DNA of 64,000 nucleotides, from the NCBI GenBank assembly GCA_035292685.1, contig DATDPP010000080.1, positions 11,282 through 75,281 of the forward strand, given 5' to 3'. Shown piece by piece: positions 17,193 to 25,700 of this stretch. The position numbers and the translations under genes were made by a program. A model generated the notes under the pieces. The model searched no databases and had not been told where the DNA came from. It saw only the letters and a program-made list of their open reading frames with translations. This DNA comes from JALYNX01 sp035292685. Its GTDB lineage: Bacteria; Actinomycetota; Acidimicrobiia; Spongiisociales; ZC4RG35. The first letter of the stretch is position 1. Every line of letters starts with the position of its first letter.

Positions 17193-17253
17193 CTCCGACC
17201 TCCTTGGCTGCTATCAGGTGAGGTTCTCCCGAATGCGGAGATCGTCGAGAAGA

Positions 17254-18054
17254 TCACGTGTTCGAGACAGACTGACAGAAGTTGCGCACCTCCGCATCGA
17301 ACCGGGCTGGCTTCTCGAGGTTGCTGACGTGCCCGGCTCCCGAGATGATGGCGAGCCGGGCACCGGGGATCGCATCGTGAAACTGGTGGGCGACGGTGAT
17401 TGGTGACCGGACGTCGGCGTCGCCCCAGACCAACAGAGTGGGTACCGCGATGCTCGGGAGCAGATCACGGGTGTCGGCCTGTGCCAAAGCCGCAGCCATC
17501 AACCGGAAGCCAGCCGGGTGAAACTCGGACATGATCCCAGCCAATTCTTCTCGAGTTTCCTCGGTGGCCGAGCCGCTGAACATCCCGGGCAGGTACACCG
17601 CGACGAACTCGTCGGGCGGCAGGGAGGCATCTCGCACACAGGCCGCCAGACGCTCGTCGGGGATCGGATCGGGGAGCGAGCCTTTCCAGCCGGCGTAGGT
17701 GTCGGCCAGGACCAGCGACCACACACGCGCCGCGTGGCGTCGATAGAGCTCCTGGGCGAGGAGCCCTCCCCAAGAGAGGCCAACCACATGCGCCCGCTGA
17801 ACCCCGATTTCGTCCAGGAACAGCGCAAGGCAATCCGCCCAGTCCTCGATCTCGTAGGTTCCCGGGGGGTCGAATGATCTGCCAGCACCGGGTGCATCCC
17901 AGGCAATGACTGTGAACTGGTCCGAGAGGCTCTCGAGTTGGGGCCTCCACACCCGGGAATCGTGGCTGAACCCGTGCAATAGAAGCAAGGGTGAACCGTC
18001 ACCAGTTCGCTGGGAGCCCACCGAAAGACCGCTCACCTCAACCGCCAGCCTCAT
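17254..18054 (-). CDS. Alpha/beta hydrolase (enol-lactonase-like)
   Basis: This ~266-residue alpha/beta hydrolase has the oxyanion motif LLLLHGFSHDSRVW and the nucleophile elbow GLSWGG. The Asp is in VWGDADVRSP and the His in GAGHVSNLEKP. The set is typical of 3-oxoadipate enol-lactonase and related esterases, but the substrate cannot be assigned from the locus. I chose ATG 18054 (MRLAVEVSG) because the longer frame upstream adds residues that look non-coding. It is next to another hydrolase on the same strand with a 61-bp gap. Confidence 0.8.
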   Translation of the reverse strand: MRLAVEVSGLSVGSQRTGDGSPLLLLHGFSHDSRVWRPQLESLSDQFTVIAWDAPGAGRSFDPPGTYEIEDWADCLALFLDEIGVQRAHVVGLSWGGLLAQELYRRHAARVWSLVLADTYAGWKGSLPDPIPDERLAACVRDASLPPDEFVAVYLPGMFSGSATEETREELAGIMSEFHPAGFRLMAAALAQADTRDLLPSIAVPTLLVWGDADVRSPITVAHQFHDAIPGARLAIISGAGHVSNLEKPARFDAEVRNFCQSVSNT

Positions 18055-18064
18055 GTTTCGATCA

Positions 18065-18457
18065 TCAGCCCTCGAGGACCCCGGGATCGGCGGGGACGTC
18101 CACAGCATGCTGTTGCAAGACATCCAAAGGGATCAGGTCGAGGGCCCCCTCATGGGTCGAGGCCAGGACCACTGGTGCCGCCGCCCCATCGTGATGGGCC
18201 CGCAACCAATTCGTGGCGGTGACACACCAGCGGTCGCCGGGAACCAACCCGGGGAACAGATACTCGGGCATGGGGGTGCTCAGGTCATTCCCGATGATGC
18301 GTTGATGGGAGAGGAATTCTGAAGTGACAACGGCGCAAACGGTGTGACTGCCTATGTCCTCAGGCCCGGTGAGACACGAGCCGTCGCGGTAGAAGCCGGT
18401 GAGCGGATCGATGCCGCAGGGCTCCAGATCGCCACCAAGCACGTTGCGGTCGGCCAT
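18065..18457 (-). CDS. DUF2237 family protein
   Basis: This 130-residue protein is a clear DUF2237 member. It shows NVLGGDLEPCGIDPLTGFYR, GSCLTGPEDIGSHTVCAVVT, GNDLSTPMPEYLFPGL and GDRWCVTATNWL. The four conserved cysteines suggest a metal- or redox-related role, but the family has no established function that I can cite. It is probably cytosolic. It precedes the hydrolase at 17254-18054 by 10 bp, so the two may be cotranscribed. Confidence 0.85.
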   Translation of the reverse strand: MADRNVLGGDLEPCGIDPLTGFYRDGSCLTGPEDIGSHTVCAVVTSEFLSHQRIIGNDLSTPMPEYLFPGLVPGDRWCVTATNWLRAHHDGAAAPVVLASTHEGALDLIPLDVLQQHAVDVPADPGVLEG

Positions 18458-18469
18458 GACGACCTGATT

Positions 18470-19069
18470 TCAGCCTCTACAGGCGAATGTGTCCCAACCG
18501 CCGCCGTCGTAGACAGCCCAGGCCGCGGCCGCGGTGGACGCTGCGGGGTCGGTGGGGTCCGCCCCGGGGAAGCCGGCGGACGAGGCTCGTTCGGTCCAGT
18601 ATTGAGGCAGGTGTTGGAACAGACCCACCGCCCCGGTTCGCAGATTGGTGGAGTTGGGGTCGAACCTCGACTCACACCATGCCACCCGAACCGCCTTGTT
18701 GACGTCCTCGGGGGCGAAGTAGCGGGAGACGACGGCTCTGACCTGGACCTGGGAGAGCCATCCTGAGGTTTCCGAGACCATGGAACCGGTCGACGGCTGC
18801 TCCTGCTTTGAGGGGTCGCTCGAATCCTGGAGTTGTTGTAGATCAGCCGCCCCGTCTACGCCCGCCGACACCTCGGCCGGCTCCCCAACGAGAAGGGCGA
18901 ACGTGAGCCCGGCATAGGCGCCGGTGGTGTGCCCCAGACTGGCCGCAGCCGCTTCGGTGTCCAACTCGTCGACCGTGGGGTCGGGAGTATCGAACACGGC
19001 GAAGCCAGCCATTGCTAAAAGGGCCACCGCCGACCAGCCAGCCACGAAAGACAGGCGTCTCAAACGCAT
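18470..19069 (-). CDS. Secreted or membrane-anchored lytic-transglycosylase-like protein
   Basis: The N-terminus is basic followed by a membrane segment (MRLRRLSFVAGW, then SAVALLAMAGFAVF). A low-complexity linker leads to a C-terminal lysozyme-like domain. There the catalytic Glu lies in VAWCESRFDPNSTNLRTGAVGLFQHL, written here in two parts: VAWCESRFDPNS and TGAVGLFQHL. GWDTFAC closes the domain. It would cleave peptidoglycan outside the membrane. The start is uncertain: ATG 19069 begins just before the signal segment, while TTG 19117 would add 16 residues. Confidence 0.75.
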   Translation of the reverse strand: MRLRRLSFVAGWSAVALLAMAGFAVFDTPDPTVDELDTEAAAASLGHTTGAYAGLTFALLVGEPAEVSAGVDGAADLQQLQDSSDPSKQEQPSTGSMVSETSGWLSQVQVRAVVSRYFAPEDVNKAVRVAWCESRFDPNSTNLRTGAVGLFQHLPQYWTERASSAGFPGADPTDPAASTAAAAWAVYDGGGWDTFACRG

Positions 19070-19157
19070 ATGAAGCGACTCCACCAGCGGTAAGTACCGC
19101 TGCCCAAGGGAGGGCAACCCTACCCACTTGTGGATAACTGCGAAAGTCGGATTTGGG

Positions 19158-20255
19158 TCAATTCTGGGCGGTCTCCAAGACCGCGAAAACCGTCAACCAA
19201 TGCTCACGGGTGGGATCCAACAAATCGAAATGACCGAGCCCGGGAAAGATCTCGACCCGTGCCCGATCGCTGAGCCGGCTGCTCTGGGAGACGGGCACCA
19301 CATCGTCGTCCTCACCGTGCACCAACAGGGTCGACGACGGCGCGTCGAGAGCCGGGGGTGCCCCCGCTGCGAGCAGCCGTTTGGCCTCGCCGCTGCCCGG
19401 CCCGCCCGACGATGCGAGAGATGAAAGATCGGTGACTGCCGCCAGCCCCACCACCAGAGCCGCCGGGAGAGCCGTAGGCCGGCTGGCAGCCCAGAGGGCG
19501 AGATGGCCGCCTGCCGAGTGCCCGATTGTCGCCACCGGGGTGGAATCGACCGCCGGTAACTGGCTGACGTAGTCGAGAGCCAGCCTCACGTCCTGGCCGG
19601 AGCCGGGCCAGCCCCCGCCCCTCCCCAGACGCCGATACTCGACGTTCCAGGTGGCCCATCCTCGATTCACCAGGTCGACGGCCAGCGTCTCCGTGGAATC
19701 CCGCTCGTGTTCGTGACGCCAGAACCCGCCGTGGACCAGGACCACCAGCCCGGCTGGAGCCGCAGACGGGAGACGGAGGTCGCCCACATTGTCGGGGTGG
19801 GGGCCGTATCGCATCGTCTCGTAAGGCATCGCCGCCCGGTTGACCAGGTGCCGGATCGCATCCCGGTAGCCGCCGATCCCGCGGCCGTAGATGGTCCGCA
19901 CGCATGCCGGCGACACCAGGGAGACAGCTCTCCAGGATTCCCTTTCTTTCACATTGGAAATGTGCACCTCGACCGCAGGGACCGCAACGGATTGCAGGGC
20001 GTCGCCGAGGGCGCGCGAGGTGTGGGTGAAAGCCCCGGGGTTGATGACGATCCCATCACTCCCTGAGGCATCATGGATCGCTTCCACCAGCTCACCCTCG
20101 TGATTCGACTGAAGGAAGAGGGCCTCCACTCCTAGGGAACCGGCCCAGGATGCAACCTGGCGCTCCAGCTCATCGAGCGTGACCGACCCGTAGACCTTTG
20201 GTTCACGGCTCCCGAGCAGATTCAGATTGGGCCCGTTGAGGACGACTACCCGCAT
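19158..20255 (-). CDS. aroQ: Type II 3-dehydroquinate dehydratase fused to an alpha/beta hydrolase
   Basis: Residues 1 to about 142 are AroQ (shikimate pathway step 3): NGPNLNLLGSREP, the catalytic Tyr in VYGSVTL, LQSNHEGELV, INPGAFTHTS and VHISNV. A ~220-residue alpha/beta hydrolase follows with no stop. It has VVLVHGGFW, the elbow GHSAGGHLALW, GEDDDVVP and GLGHFDLL, and resembles kynurenine formamidase-type esterases. The frame is continuous and both domains look complete. The ATG shares one base with the stop of the lipoate-ligase-like gene. The link between the two activities is not obvious. Confidence 0.88.
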   Translation of the reverse strand: MRVVVLNGPNLNLLGSREPKVYGSVTLDELERQVASWAGSLGVEALFLQSNHEGELVEAIHDASGSDGIVINPGAFTHTSRALGDALQSVAVPAVEVHISNVKERESWRAVSLVSPACVRTIYGRGIGGYRDAIRHLVNRAAMPYETMRYGPHPDNVGDLRLPSAAPAGLVVLVHGGFWRHEHERDSTETLAVDLVNRGWATWNVEYRRLGRGGGWPGSGQDVRLALDYVSQLPAVDSTPVATIGHSAGGHLALWAASRPTALPAALVVGLAAVTDLSSLASSGGPGSGEAKRLLAAGAPPALDAPSSTLLVHGEDDDVVPVSQSSRLSDRARVEIFPGLGHFDLLDPTREHWLTVFAVLETAQN

Positions 20256-21010
20256 CAGGTGACCAATGGCAGGTGCTCAGGGATGAGACTCCGGGCTTCA
20301 TCCACCAAAGTCACCGGCAGTCGACCAGGCTCGAGGTCGTAAACCCCGGCGAGGGTCTCCACGATCGCCTTGACCACTTTGGAAGTGTCGAGCCCCGGGG
20401 AGCGGTCGGCCAGCGCCCCCGATGTCCTCGGGTCCCAATCGAGACGAAGTGCCCGATAGACCGGGATCAGGACGTCGCGGATGCTCTCGCCATCGTCGAC
20501 GACGACGACACCGCCGACATGGGCGGCGCCTCGCACCAGACGCTGACCCACACCCATGACTTTGACCCGGCCGCCCACGTTCACCGACCAGGAGCCGGGG
20601 CAGTACTCGCCGGGTACCTCCCCGATCCGGGCGTCGATCCCAAGGGTCTGGAATGCCTTCGCCATCACCCCTGCGATCGACTCGAAACGGCGGCGAATGC
20701 CGACTCTGGGGTCCTGGTCGGGTACCGCCATCGAGAACGAGAGCGTGGAACCATGAAAGACCGCAGCCCGACCGCCGGCGAGACGCTCGACCGCGGCAAA
20801 CCCGTGGGCCCGGGCCGCACTGACTGCCTGGGGATAACCCGGCTGTACCCGATCCGACCGGCCGAAGGCGACGACCGGTCCCGGCACATGGAGACGGAAG
20901 ACACCGCCGATGTCGCCACGGGCCACCCCGGACAGCATGGCATGGCTGACGGCCACGTCCATTGCCGGGTGTTCCGGGTATGAGTCCTCGGTCAGCGTGA
21001 GTCTTTGCAC
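20255..21010 (-). CDS. Lipoate-protein ligase A / octanoyltransferase-like protein
   Basis: This 251-residue protein has the BPL_LplA_LipB fold. Visible motifs are VVAFGRSDRVQPGYPQ, the RLAGGRAAVFHGSTLSFSM region matching the lipoate-site RRxxGGGAVxH motif, and VNVGGRVKVMGVGQRL with its conserved Lys. It would attach lipoyl or octanoyl groups to E2 lipoyl domains such as the one at 58.3 kb. Ligase and octanoyltransferase activities cannot be separated here. GTG 21010 lies 6 nt after TATCCT on its strand (21022-21017), so it is probably leaderless. Confidence 0.8.
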   Translation of the reverse strand: MQRLTLTEDSYPEHPAMDVAVSHAMLSGVARGDIGGVFRLHVPGPVVAFGRSDRVQPGYPQAVSAARAHGFAAVERLAGGRAAVFHGSTLSFSMAVPDQDPRVGIRRRFESIAGVMAKAFQTLGIDARIGEVPGEYCPGSWSVNVGGRVKVMGVGQRLVRGAAHVGGVVVVDDGESIRDVLIPVYRALRLDWDPRTSGALADRSPGLDTSKVVKAIVETLAGVYDLEPGRLPVTLVDEARSLIPEHLPLVT

Positions 21011-21016
21011 AACCAG

Positions 21017-21022
21017 AGGATA
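21017..21022 (-). promoter_or_regulatory. Putative -10 box of the lipoate-ligase-like gene
   Basis: TATCCT on the minus strand ends 6 nt before the GTG at 21010. Confidence 0.4.
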
Positions 21023-21127
21023 AGGAGTCGACTGTTACCGTTTGGGGAAACCGCGCCGAATCGGGAACGTCGAGGGCCGGTTCATCCGTTGTGTTCGCGG
21101 TTGAAGGGCAATCGAGAAGGAGGGTGC

Positions 21128-21889
21128 GTGCGGAAGGCGTCTCGTGCGACTGCGCTGCTGGTCGCGGCCGCCGTGCTGGTGGCGTGCGGGGAAGCGCCCT
21201 TCGCCTCGATGGGGCGTCGCAGTTCCGAGTGGATTTCCGAGCCAACGATCGTGACCACCACCACAGTGCCGGTCACGTTGCCATCGGTGATCGGGTCAGA
21301 CGTCCTCAAGTGGTTCAACGACACCATCGTCACCCCCGCCCCTCTTGACGATCCCGCAGCGGTTGAAGACGCCATCTTCGAGCGCAGGGCGGGCGACCTC
21401 TACATCCAGGCGAGCCGCGCCGAGGTCATTTCCCTGGTCCCGGATATCAGATTCCCGGCGACGGTCCCCTATCTCGCGGAGTACGTCACCTCACAAGTGG
21501 TCTTCGACGTCAACGGGGAGTTGTCGCACGACCCGGTGGTCACATTCGGCATCTGGTCGTCGGAGCCCTACACCAGGTCCCGCTCGGTGGCACAGATGGC
21601 GGTTCTCCTGGTGGCTTCCGATGCCGAGGCATCCGCTGCCCTCGAGCAGCCCGACGCCGATGTCTCATGCACTCGTTTCGCCGATCGCAGCACCGAGGTC
21701 TGTGAGAGCTTCTCCATCGAGGGGAGGCCGGCCTGGTCACTCACCGCGGACAACGGCACGACATTGGTCTGGTTCGAAGGGATCTTTCGGTATGAGTTGT
21801 TCGGCAGGACCTTCGTCGCGAGGTCTGCCCTGCAGCAAATGGCGGCCGAATCGCTGCCGCTGGCAGAGCTAGAGCCACTCTCGGGATAA
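21128..21889 (+). CDS. Putative lipoprotein of unknown function
   Basis: The ~253-residue product begins VRKASRATALLVAAAVLVAC, a lipoprotein signal with lipobox LVAC. AGAAGGAGG at 21115-21123 supports GTG 21128; a longer frame from 21005 would put 41 residues before the signal. The mature part has acidic and Thr-rich segments and a Cys pair (DADVSCTRFADRSTEVCESF), but I recognise no family. It lies 30 bp upstream of the ABC exporter on the same strand, so it may be an extracytoplasmic partner of the exporter; this is only inferred from position. Confidence 0.7.
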   Translation: MRKASRATALLVAAAVLVACGEAPFASMGRRSSEWISEPTIVTTTTVPVTLPSVIGSDVLKWFNDTIVTPAPLDDPAAVEDAIFERRAGDLYIQASRAEVISLVPDIRFPATVPYLAEYVTSQVVFDVNGELSHDPVVTFGIWSSEPYTRSRSVAQMAVLLVASDAEASAALEQPDADVSCTRFADRSTEVCESFSIEGRPAWSLTADNGTTLVWFEGIFRYELFGRTFVARSALQQMAAESLPLAELEPLSG

Positions 21890-21919
21890 CCTCCCGAGTT
21901 CAGACCCAGGAGGCGGAGC

Positions 21920-23818
21920 ATCTTCTACTCGGGTGGCTGGTGGAGCTTCCTCCAGTACGACGCAGACCAGGACCGTCCCGACATCGATCGCGAGCTACTG
22001 GGTCGTGTCTGGACCTACGGGCGGCCCTATATCCGGGGGCTCATCGGCATCCTGTTCACCATCATTGTCATCTCGGGCCTTGGAGTCGTCCCCCCCATCC
22101 TGATGCGGCTCCTGCTGGACGACGCCATACCCAGCAGTGACGTGCAACAGCTCACCATTCTGGGTTTGGGGATGATCCTGGTTCCTCTCGTCAGCGCCCT
22201 TGTGGGTGTGGCCCAGCGTTGGTGGTCGTCACGTGTGGGTGAGGGGATCATCTTCGACCTGAGGCGAGAGCTTTTCGCTCACCTGCAGCGAATGTCGCTT
22301 CGCTTCTTCACTGCCACTCGCACCGGTGAGCTGATGAATCGACTCAACAGCGACGTGGTCGGGTCGCAGCAGGCGATCACCGGGACTCTGGTGACGATTC
22401 TCTCCAACGTGGTGTCGGTGACCTTCATACTCGTGGTGATGCTCCGGGCAGACTGGCGGCTCACGCTGCTCGCGGTGGCCGCTCTTCCCCTCTTCGTGCT
22501 TCCCGCGAAACGCGTCGCCAAGATCTTGCGACGGACCACCCAACAACAGATGGAGCATGAGGCCAAGATGTCGGGAATCCTCCAGGAGAGCTTCAACGTG
22601 AGTGGCGCCCTTCTGGTGCGTCTCTTCGGCCGTTGGGACGAGGAGGCGAAGCGATTCAGCGATCAGGCGAGCCAGGTCCGGGATCTGGGGGTGAAGCGGG
22701 CCATGGTGGGCAGGGGGTTCTTCGCAGCACTCGGTCTGGTCGCAGCCGTGGGGACGGCCACCGTGTTCTGGGTGGGGGGCCTGATGGTCATCCAGGGAGA
22801 CCTCTCGATTGGGACGATCGTCATGTTCTCGGCTCTCCTGATCCAGCTCTACGGGCCGCTGGCGGCCATCTCCAACTCGAGGGTCGAATTCGCAACATCC
22901 CTGGTGTCATTCGAGAGGGTGTTCGAGGTGCTGGACCTCGAGACCGATATCCCCGACCCCGCGGATGCCGAGCCCTTGTTGCCGGTGATCGGTCGGGTTG
23001 AGTTGAGAGACGTCTCGTTCCGCTACCAGAGCGACGGTCCGGAGGGGCTGGATGCCGTCAAGAGATTCGGCTGGCACGCGACCAGTGAGGAGAGCGCACC
23101 CGTGCCCCATGCCGCCTCGACCCGGGAGTGGGCATTGAGAAACGTGAGCTTCGTCGCGGAGCCGGGCACCTTGACCGCGCTGGTCGGGCCGTCGGGTGCT
23201 GGCAAGACCACGATTTCATACCTGGTGCCACGGCTGTACGACGTCACCGAGGGGGCAATACTCATCGACGACCACGATGTCCGGAGGGTGTCGTTGCGCG
23301 AGATGGCAGCTTCTGTCGGGGTGGTCACCCAGGAGACATACCTCTTCCACGACACCATCGCCTCCAACCTTCGGTATGCCAAGCCCGATGCCAGTCTCGA
23401 TGAGCTGATCAAGGCCTGTCGAGCAGCCAACATCCACGACATGATCTCCAAGCTCCCTGACGGGTATGAGACGGTCGTGGGGGAGCGGGGCTACCGGCTG
23501 TCGGGTGGCGAGAAGCAACGCATCGCCATTGCCCGGGTCCTGCTCGAAGATCCCCGGGTCCTGATCCTCGACGAAGCCACTTCTCATCTCGATTCACGCT
23601 CCGAGGCCTTGATTCAAGAGGCGCTCGAGGTGGCGATGGCGGGTCGGACTTCGCTCGTCATCGCCCACCGTCTGTCCACGGTGCGCGCCGCTCATCAGAT
23701 CCTGGTTCTCGACGAAGGCCAGATCGTGGAGCGGGGCGATCATGCCACCCTCGTGGCCCACGGCGGGCTCTATGCCTCCCTCTACCGGACCCAGTTCGCC
23801 GAGCCGGCTTCGGCCTAG
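21920..23818 (+). CDS. ABC exporter, fused permease and ATPase (MsbA/LmrA type), apparent ATC start
   Basis: The N-terminal half has six expected helices and the C-terminal half is the ATPase. Walker A GPSGAGKTT is near residue 423, signature LSGGEKQR near 527 and Walker B VLILDEATSHLD near 547. Between them is an unusual ~30-residue insert (DGPEGLDAVKRFGWHATSEE region). The first ATG in frame, 22103, would delete helix 1 (LIGILFTIIVISGLGVV). No ATG, GTG or TTG lies upstream in frame after the previous stop. AGGAGG at 21908-21913 sits 6 nt before ATC 21920. I propose that start, or a sequence error. Substrate unknown. Confidence 0.85.
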   Translation: MFYSGGWWSFLQYDADQDRPDIDRELLGRVWTYGRPYIRGLIGILFTIIVISGLGVVPPILMRLLLDDAIPSSDVQQLTILGLGMILVPLVSALVGVAQRWWSSRVGEGIIFDLRRELFAHLQRMSLRFFTATRTGELMNRLNSDVVGSQQAITGTLVTILSNVVSVTFILVVMLRADWRLTLLAVAALPLFVLPAKRVAKILRRTTQQQMEHEAKMSGILQESFNVSGALLVRLFGRWDEEAKRFSDQASQVRDLGVKRAMVGRGFFAALGLVAAVGTATVFWVGGLMVIQGDLSIGTIVMFSALLIQLYGPLAAISNSRVEFATSLVSFERVFEVLDLETDIPDPADAEPLLPVIGRVELRDVSFRYQSDGPEGLDAVKRFGWHATSEESAPVPHAASTREWALRNVSFVAEPGTLTALVGPSGAGKTTISYLVPRLYDVTEGAILIDDHDVRRVSLREMAASVGVVTQETYLFHDTIASNLRYAKPDASLDELIKACRAANIHDMISKLPDGYETVVGERGYRLSGGEKQRIAIARVLLEDPRVLILDEATSHLDSRSEALIQEALEVAMAGRTSLVIAHRLSTVRAAHQILVLDEGQIVERGDHATLVAHGGLYASLYRTQFAEPASA

Positions 23819-24186
23819 GCGCCGCGCGTCAGATTGTCGATCAGAAGCTGCTGATTGGTGGCCAGCAACAAGCGTTGGCCATCGTGGGAAAGCCAGAGAT
23901 TGACGCCGACCTTGAGCCAAACGTGCTTCGGCATCACATCGAGGTTGCGACGTTTGCGAGCGGACGGCGGTGCATATACCAGGACCGAGGGAGCCGGTGC
24001 CGCCAGGGCGTCGAGATGATCCACCAGGTCGTAGGTCCCGAAGAGATACGCCATTCCCTCGGCCGGGTCGAGTGGCCCGGCGTCGGAGAACCAGTCCACC
24101 TGGCCACAGTCGGCACAGGCGGCCACCGCCACCCGGCCGACCCAGGTCGGTTGGTGCTCACACCGAGCGGAACGTCTCGTCTCCAT
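23815..24186 (-). CDS. Small zinc-ribbon-like protein of unknown function
   Basis: From ATG 24186 the product is 123 residues, opening METRRSARCEHQPTWVGRV. Paired cysteines and histidines (CEH, then AACADCGQVDWF) look like a small metal-binding ribbon. The rest is mixed, with a YLFGTYDLVDHLDAL segment. I do not recognise a family. Its stop shares CTAG with the stop of the ABC exporter on the other strand. The start is uncertain; a longer frame begins at 24291 but runs into the repeat region. Confidence 0.55.
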   Translation of the reverse strand: METRRSARCEHQPTWVGRVAVAACADCGQVDWFSDAGPLDPAEGMAYLFGTYDLVDHLDALAAPAPSVLVYAPPSARKRRNLDVMPKHVWLKVGVNLWLSHDGQRLLLATNQQLLIDNLTRGA

Positions 24187-24222
24187 GGGAGAGAAACTAA
24201 GGGGAAGGTGTGACAAGAAACC

Positions 24223-24239
24223 ATGGAGCGGCGCTCCAT
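24223..24239. repeat. Short perfect hairpin
   Basis: ATGGAGC (24223-24229) and GCTCCAT (24233-24239) form a 7-bp stem with a 3-nt loop, just upstream of the small zinc-ribbon-like gene. Confidence 0.5.
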
Positions 24240-24245
24240 GAGCAG

Positions 24246-24349
24246 GTTCCGTATTCCGTTGTCCGTCTTCCGTTCCGAGTTCATTCATCACGGATCACGG
24301 ATCACGGATCACGGAACACGCAGTACGGATTACGGATGACGGAGTACGG
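24246..24349. repeat. Inverted array of 7-bp units (ACGG type)
   Basis: The left arm holds four 7-mers ending CCGT (24246-24273: GTTCCGT, ATTCCGT, TGTCCGT, CTTCCGT). The right arm holds nine 7-mers, mostly ATnACGG (24287-24349). Four of these are exact ATCACGG copies; the others are AACACGC, AGTACGG, ATTACGG, ATGACGG and AGTACGG. The arms are reverse complements in pattern and could fold into a long imperfect hairpin. It lies between two genes transcribed leftward. Confidence 0.8.
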
Positions 24350-24351
24350 GT

Positions 24352-24861
24352 CTAAAGCTCGATTATCGGGACCTCCTGGGTGTCCTCGATGCGGGATCCC
24401 GGGACCAGGAGGACCGGCAGATGGGAGTTCTCGATCACCCGGGCCGACACGCTGCGCCAGGCCTCCTCGGTGAAGAGCCTGCGGGTCGCCCCCATCAACA
24501 CCAACTCGGCGCCGACCTCACCGGCGGTGTTGATGATCGCCTCGGCTGGATCGTCGCCTTCCACAAATCGCACCTCGGCCGACATGCCTCCCGCCTGTAA
24601 GGCAGCCACGATTGGCTCCACCGCCCGCAAGCCACGCTCCTCCAGATAGCGGGCAGCCTTGGCCTCGGCGTCTGATGACTCGATGGGGGAGTCGTCGAGG
24701 AAGGACCGGCGCACGTCGTCATCCAAGGCTTCGAGAAACGACCTGGGGACTCTGACGACGGTCATCACCGTGACCTGTCCGTCCTCTGATCGAAGACGGC
24801 TGCACAGATCTGCCACGGGTGCTGACGGAAGGACCCCGGTCGTGGCAATCAGGATGCGCAC
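24352..24861 (-). CDS. Universal stress protein (UspA family)
   Basis: A single USP domain of 169 residues: VRILIATTGVLPSAP at the start, then LVLMGATRRLFTEEAWRSVSARVIENS (ATP-loop-like) and LPVLLVPG at the end. The nucleotide-binding G-2x-G-9x-G(S/T) motif is only partly kept, so ATP binding is uncertain. GTG 24861 lies 7 nt after TAATCT (24874-24869 on this strand), suggesting a leaderless mRNA. A longer upstream open frame is antisense to the SDR gene and was not used. Confidence 0.8.
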   Translation of the reverse strand: MRILIATTGVLPSAPVADLCSRLRSEDGQVTVMTVVRVPRSFLEALDDDVRRSFLDDSPIESSDAEAKAARYLEERGLRAVEPIVAALQAGGMSAEVRFVEGDDPAEAIINTAGEVGAELVLMGATRRLFTEEAWRSVSARVIENSHLPVLLVPGSRIEDTQEVPIIEL

Positions 24862-24868
24862 CGTGCGG

Positions 24869-24874
24869 AGATTA
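24869..24874 (-). promoter_or_regulatory. Putative -10 box of the universal stress protein gene
   Basis: TAATCT on the minus strand ends 7 nt before the GTG at 24861, in the divergent region shared with the SDR gene. Confidence 0.4.
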
Positions 24875-24912
24875 GGGTTTCGAATCCGTTTGTGTCGTTG
24901 CGCGGGAGGAAC

Positions 24913-25689
24913 ATGCAGATCTCCGTTGAAGGAAAGGTTGCCCTCGTCACCGGGGCCAGCCGGGGCATCGGCCTGGCAACCGCCCTCGAGCTCGCCAGGA
25001 GCGGCGCCCAGGGGGTGACCATCACCTCGCGCAAGGCGGAGAACATCGAGGTCGCGGAGTTGGAATTGGTGACCGCCGGGGTGGATCCCGATCGCATCCT
25101 GGCTTTGCCCTCGCGCGCGGATTCCGAAGAATCGGCCGATGATGCCGTGTCTCGAACCGTCGAGCGCTTCGGCTCGTGCGACATCCTGGTCAACAACGCG
25201 GGGACCAACCCATCGGCGGGCCCACTGATGGAGGTCGACCTCGGCGCACTGGACAAGACATGGGCGGTGAACCTGCGCGCCCCCCTGCTCTGGGTGCGTG
25301 CCGCTTACCGCGCTTCGATGGCGAAGGGCGGCGGCTCCGTGGTGAACGTGGCATCGATCGGCGGCCTCCGCCCGAGCTCGATCACCGGTGCCTACAACAT
25401 CTCCAAGGCGGGCCTGATCCACATGACCCGTCAACTTGCCCTTGAGCTGGCCCCCGGGATCCGGGTCAACGCGGTCGCCCCGGCGGTGGTGAAGACCAGG
25501 CTCTCCGGGATGTTGTGGGCCGACGAGGCCGCCGCGGCCCGCATGCACCCGCTGGGGCGGTTGGGGACACCTGAGGATGTGGCTCGGGCCATCGTGTTCC
25601 TCGCTTCCGATGCAGCCGATTGGATCACCGGGGTCATACTCCCGGTCGACGGGGGTATGACCGAGGCTTCGTCTTCCGGGATAGCCTGA
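24913..25689 (+). CDS. SDR family oxidoreductase
   Basis: This 258-residue classical short-chain dehydrogenase has the cofactor motif TGASRGIG, the structural NNAG, and catalytic Ser in NVASIGG with YNISK as the Tyr/Lys pair. A C-terminal PVDGGMT tail is present. ITSRKAE after strand 2 suggests NADP(H) preference. The substrate is unknown. GGGAGGA precedes ATG 24913. It is 11 bp upstream of cofG and may be cotranscribed with the F420 genes, though no role in F420 synthesis follows from that. Confidence 0.88.
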   Translation: MQISVEGKVALVTGASRGIGLATALELARSGAQGVTITSRKAENIEVAELELVTAGVDPDRILALPSRADSEESADDAVSRTVERFGSCDILVNNAGTNPSAGPLMEVDLGALDKTWAVNLRAPLLWVRAAYRASMAKGGGSVVNVASIGGLRPSSITGAYNISKAGLIHMTRQLALELAPGIRVNAVAPAVVKTRLSGMLWADEAAAARMHPLGRLGTPEDVARAIVFLASDAADWITGVILPVDGGMTEASSSGIA

Positions 25690-25700
25690 ATCAAAGCACC

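Noticed and set aside
24287..24349. CRISPR array
   Set aside because: Units are 7 bp with no spacers of 25-40 bp and no cas gene nearby.
24862..25548. A long N-terminal extension of the universal stress protein
   Set aside because: The extra part is antisense to the SDR gene; the USP domain starts at GTG 24861 with a good -10 box before it.
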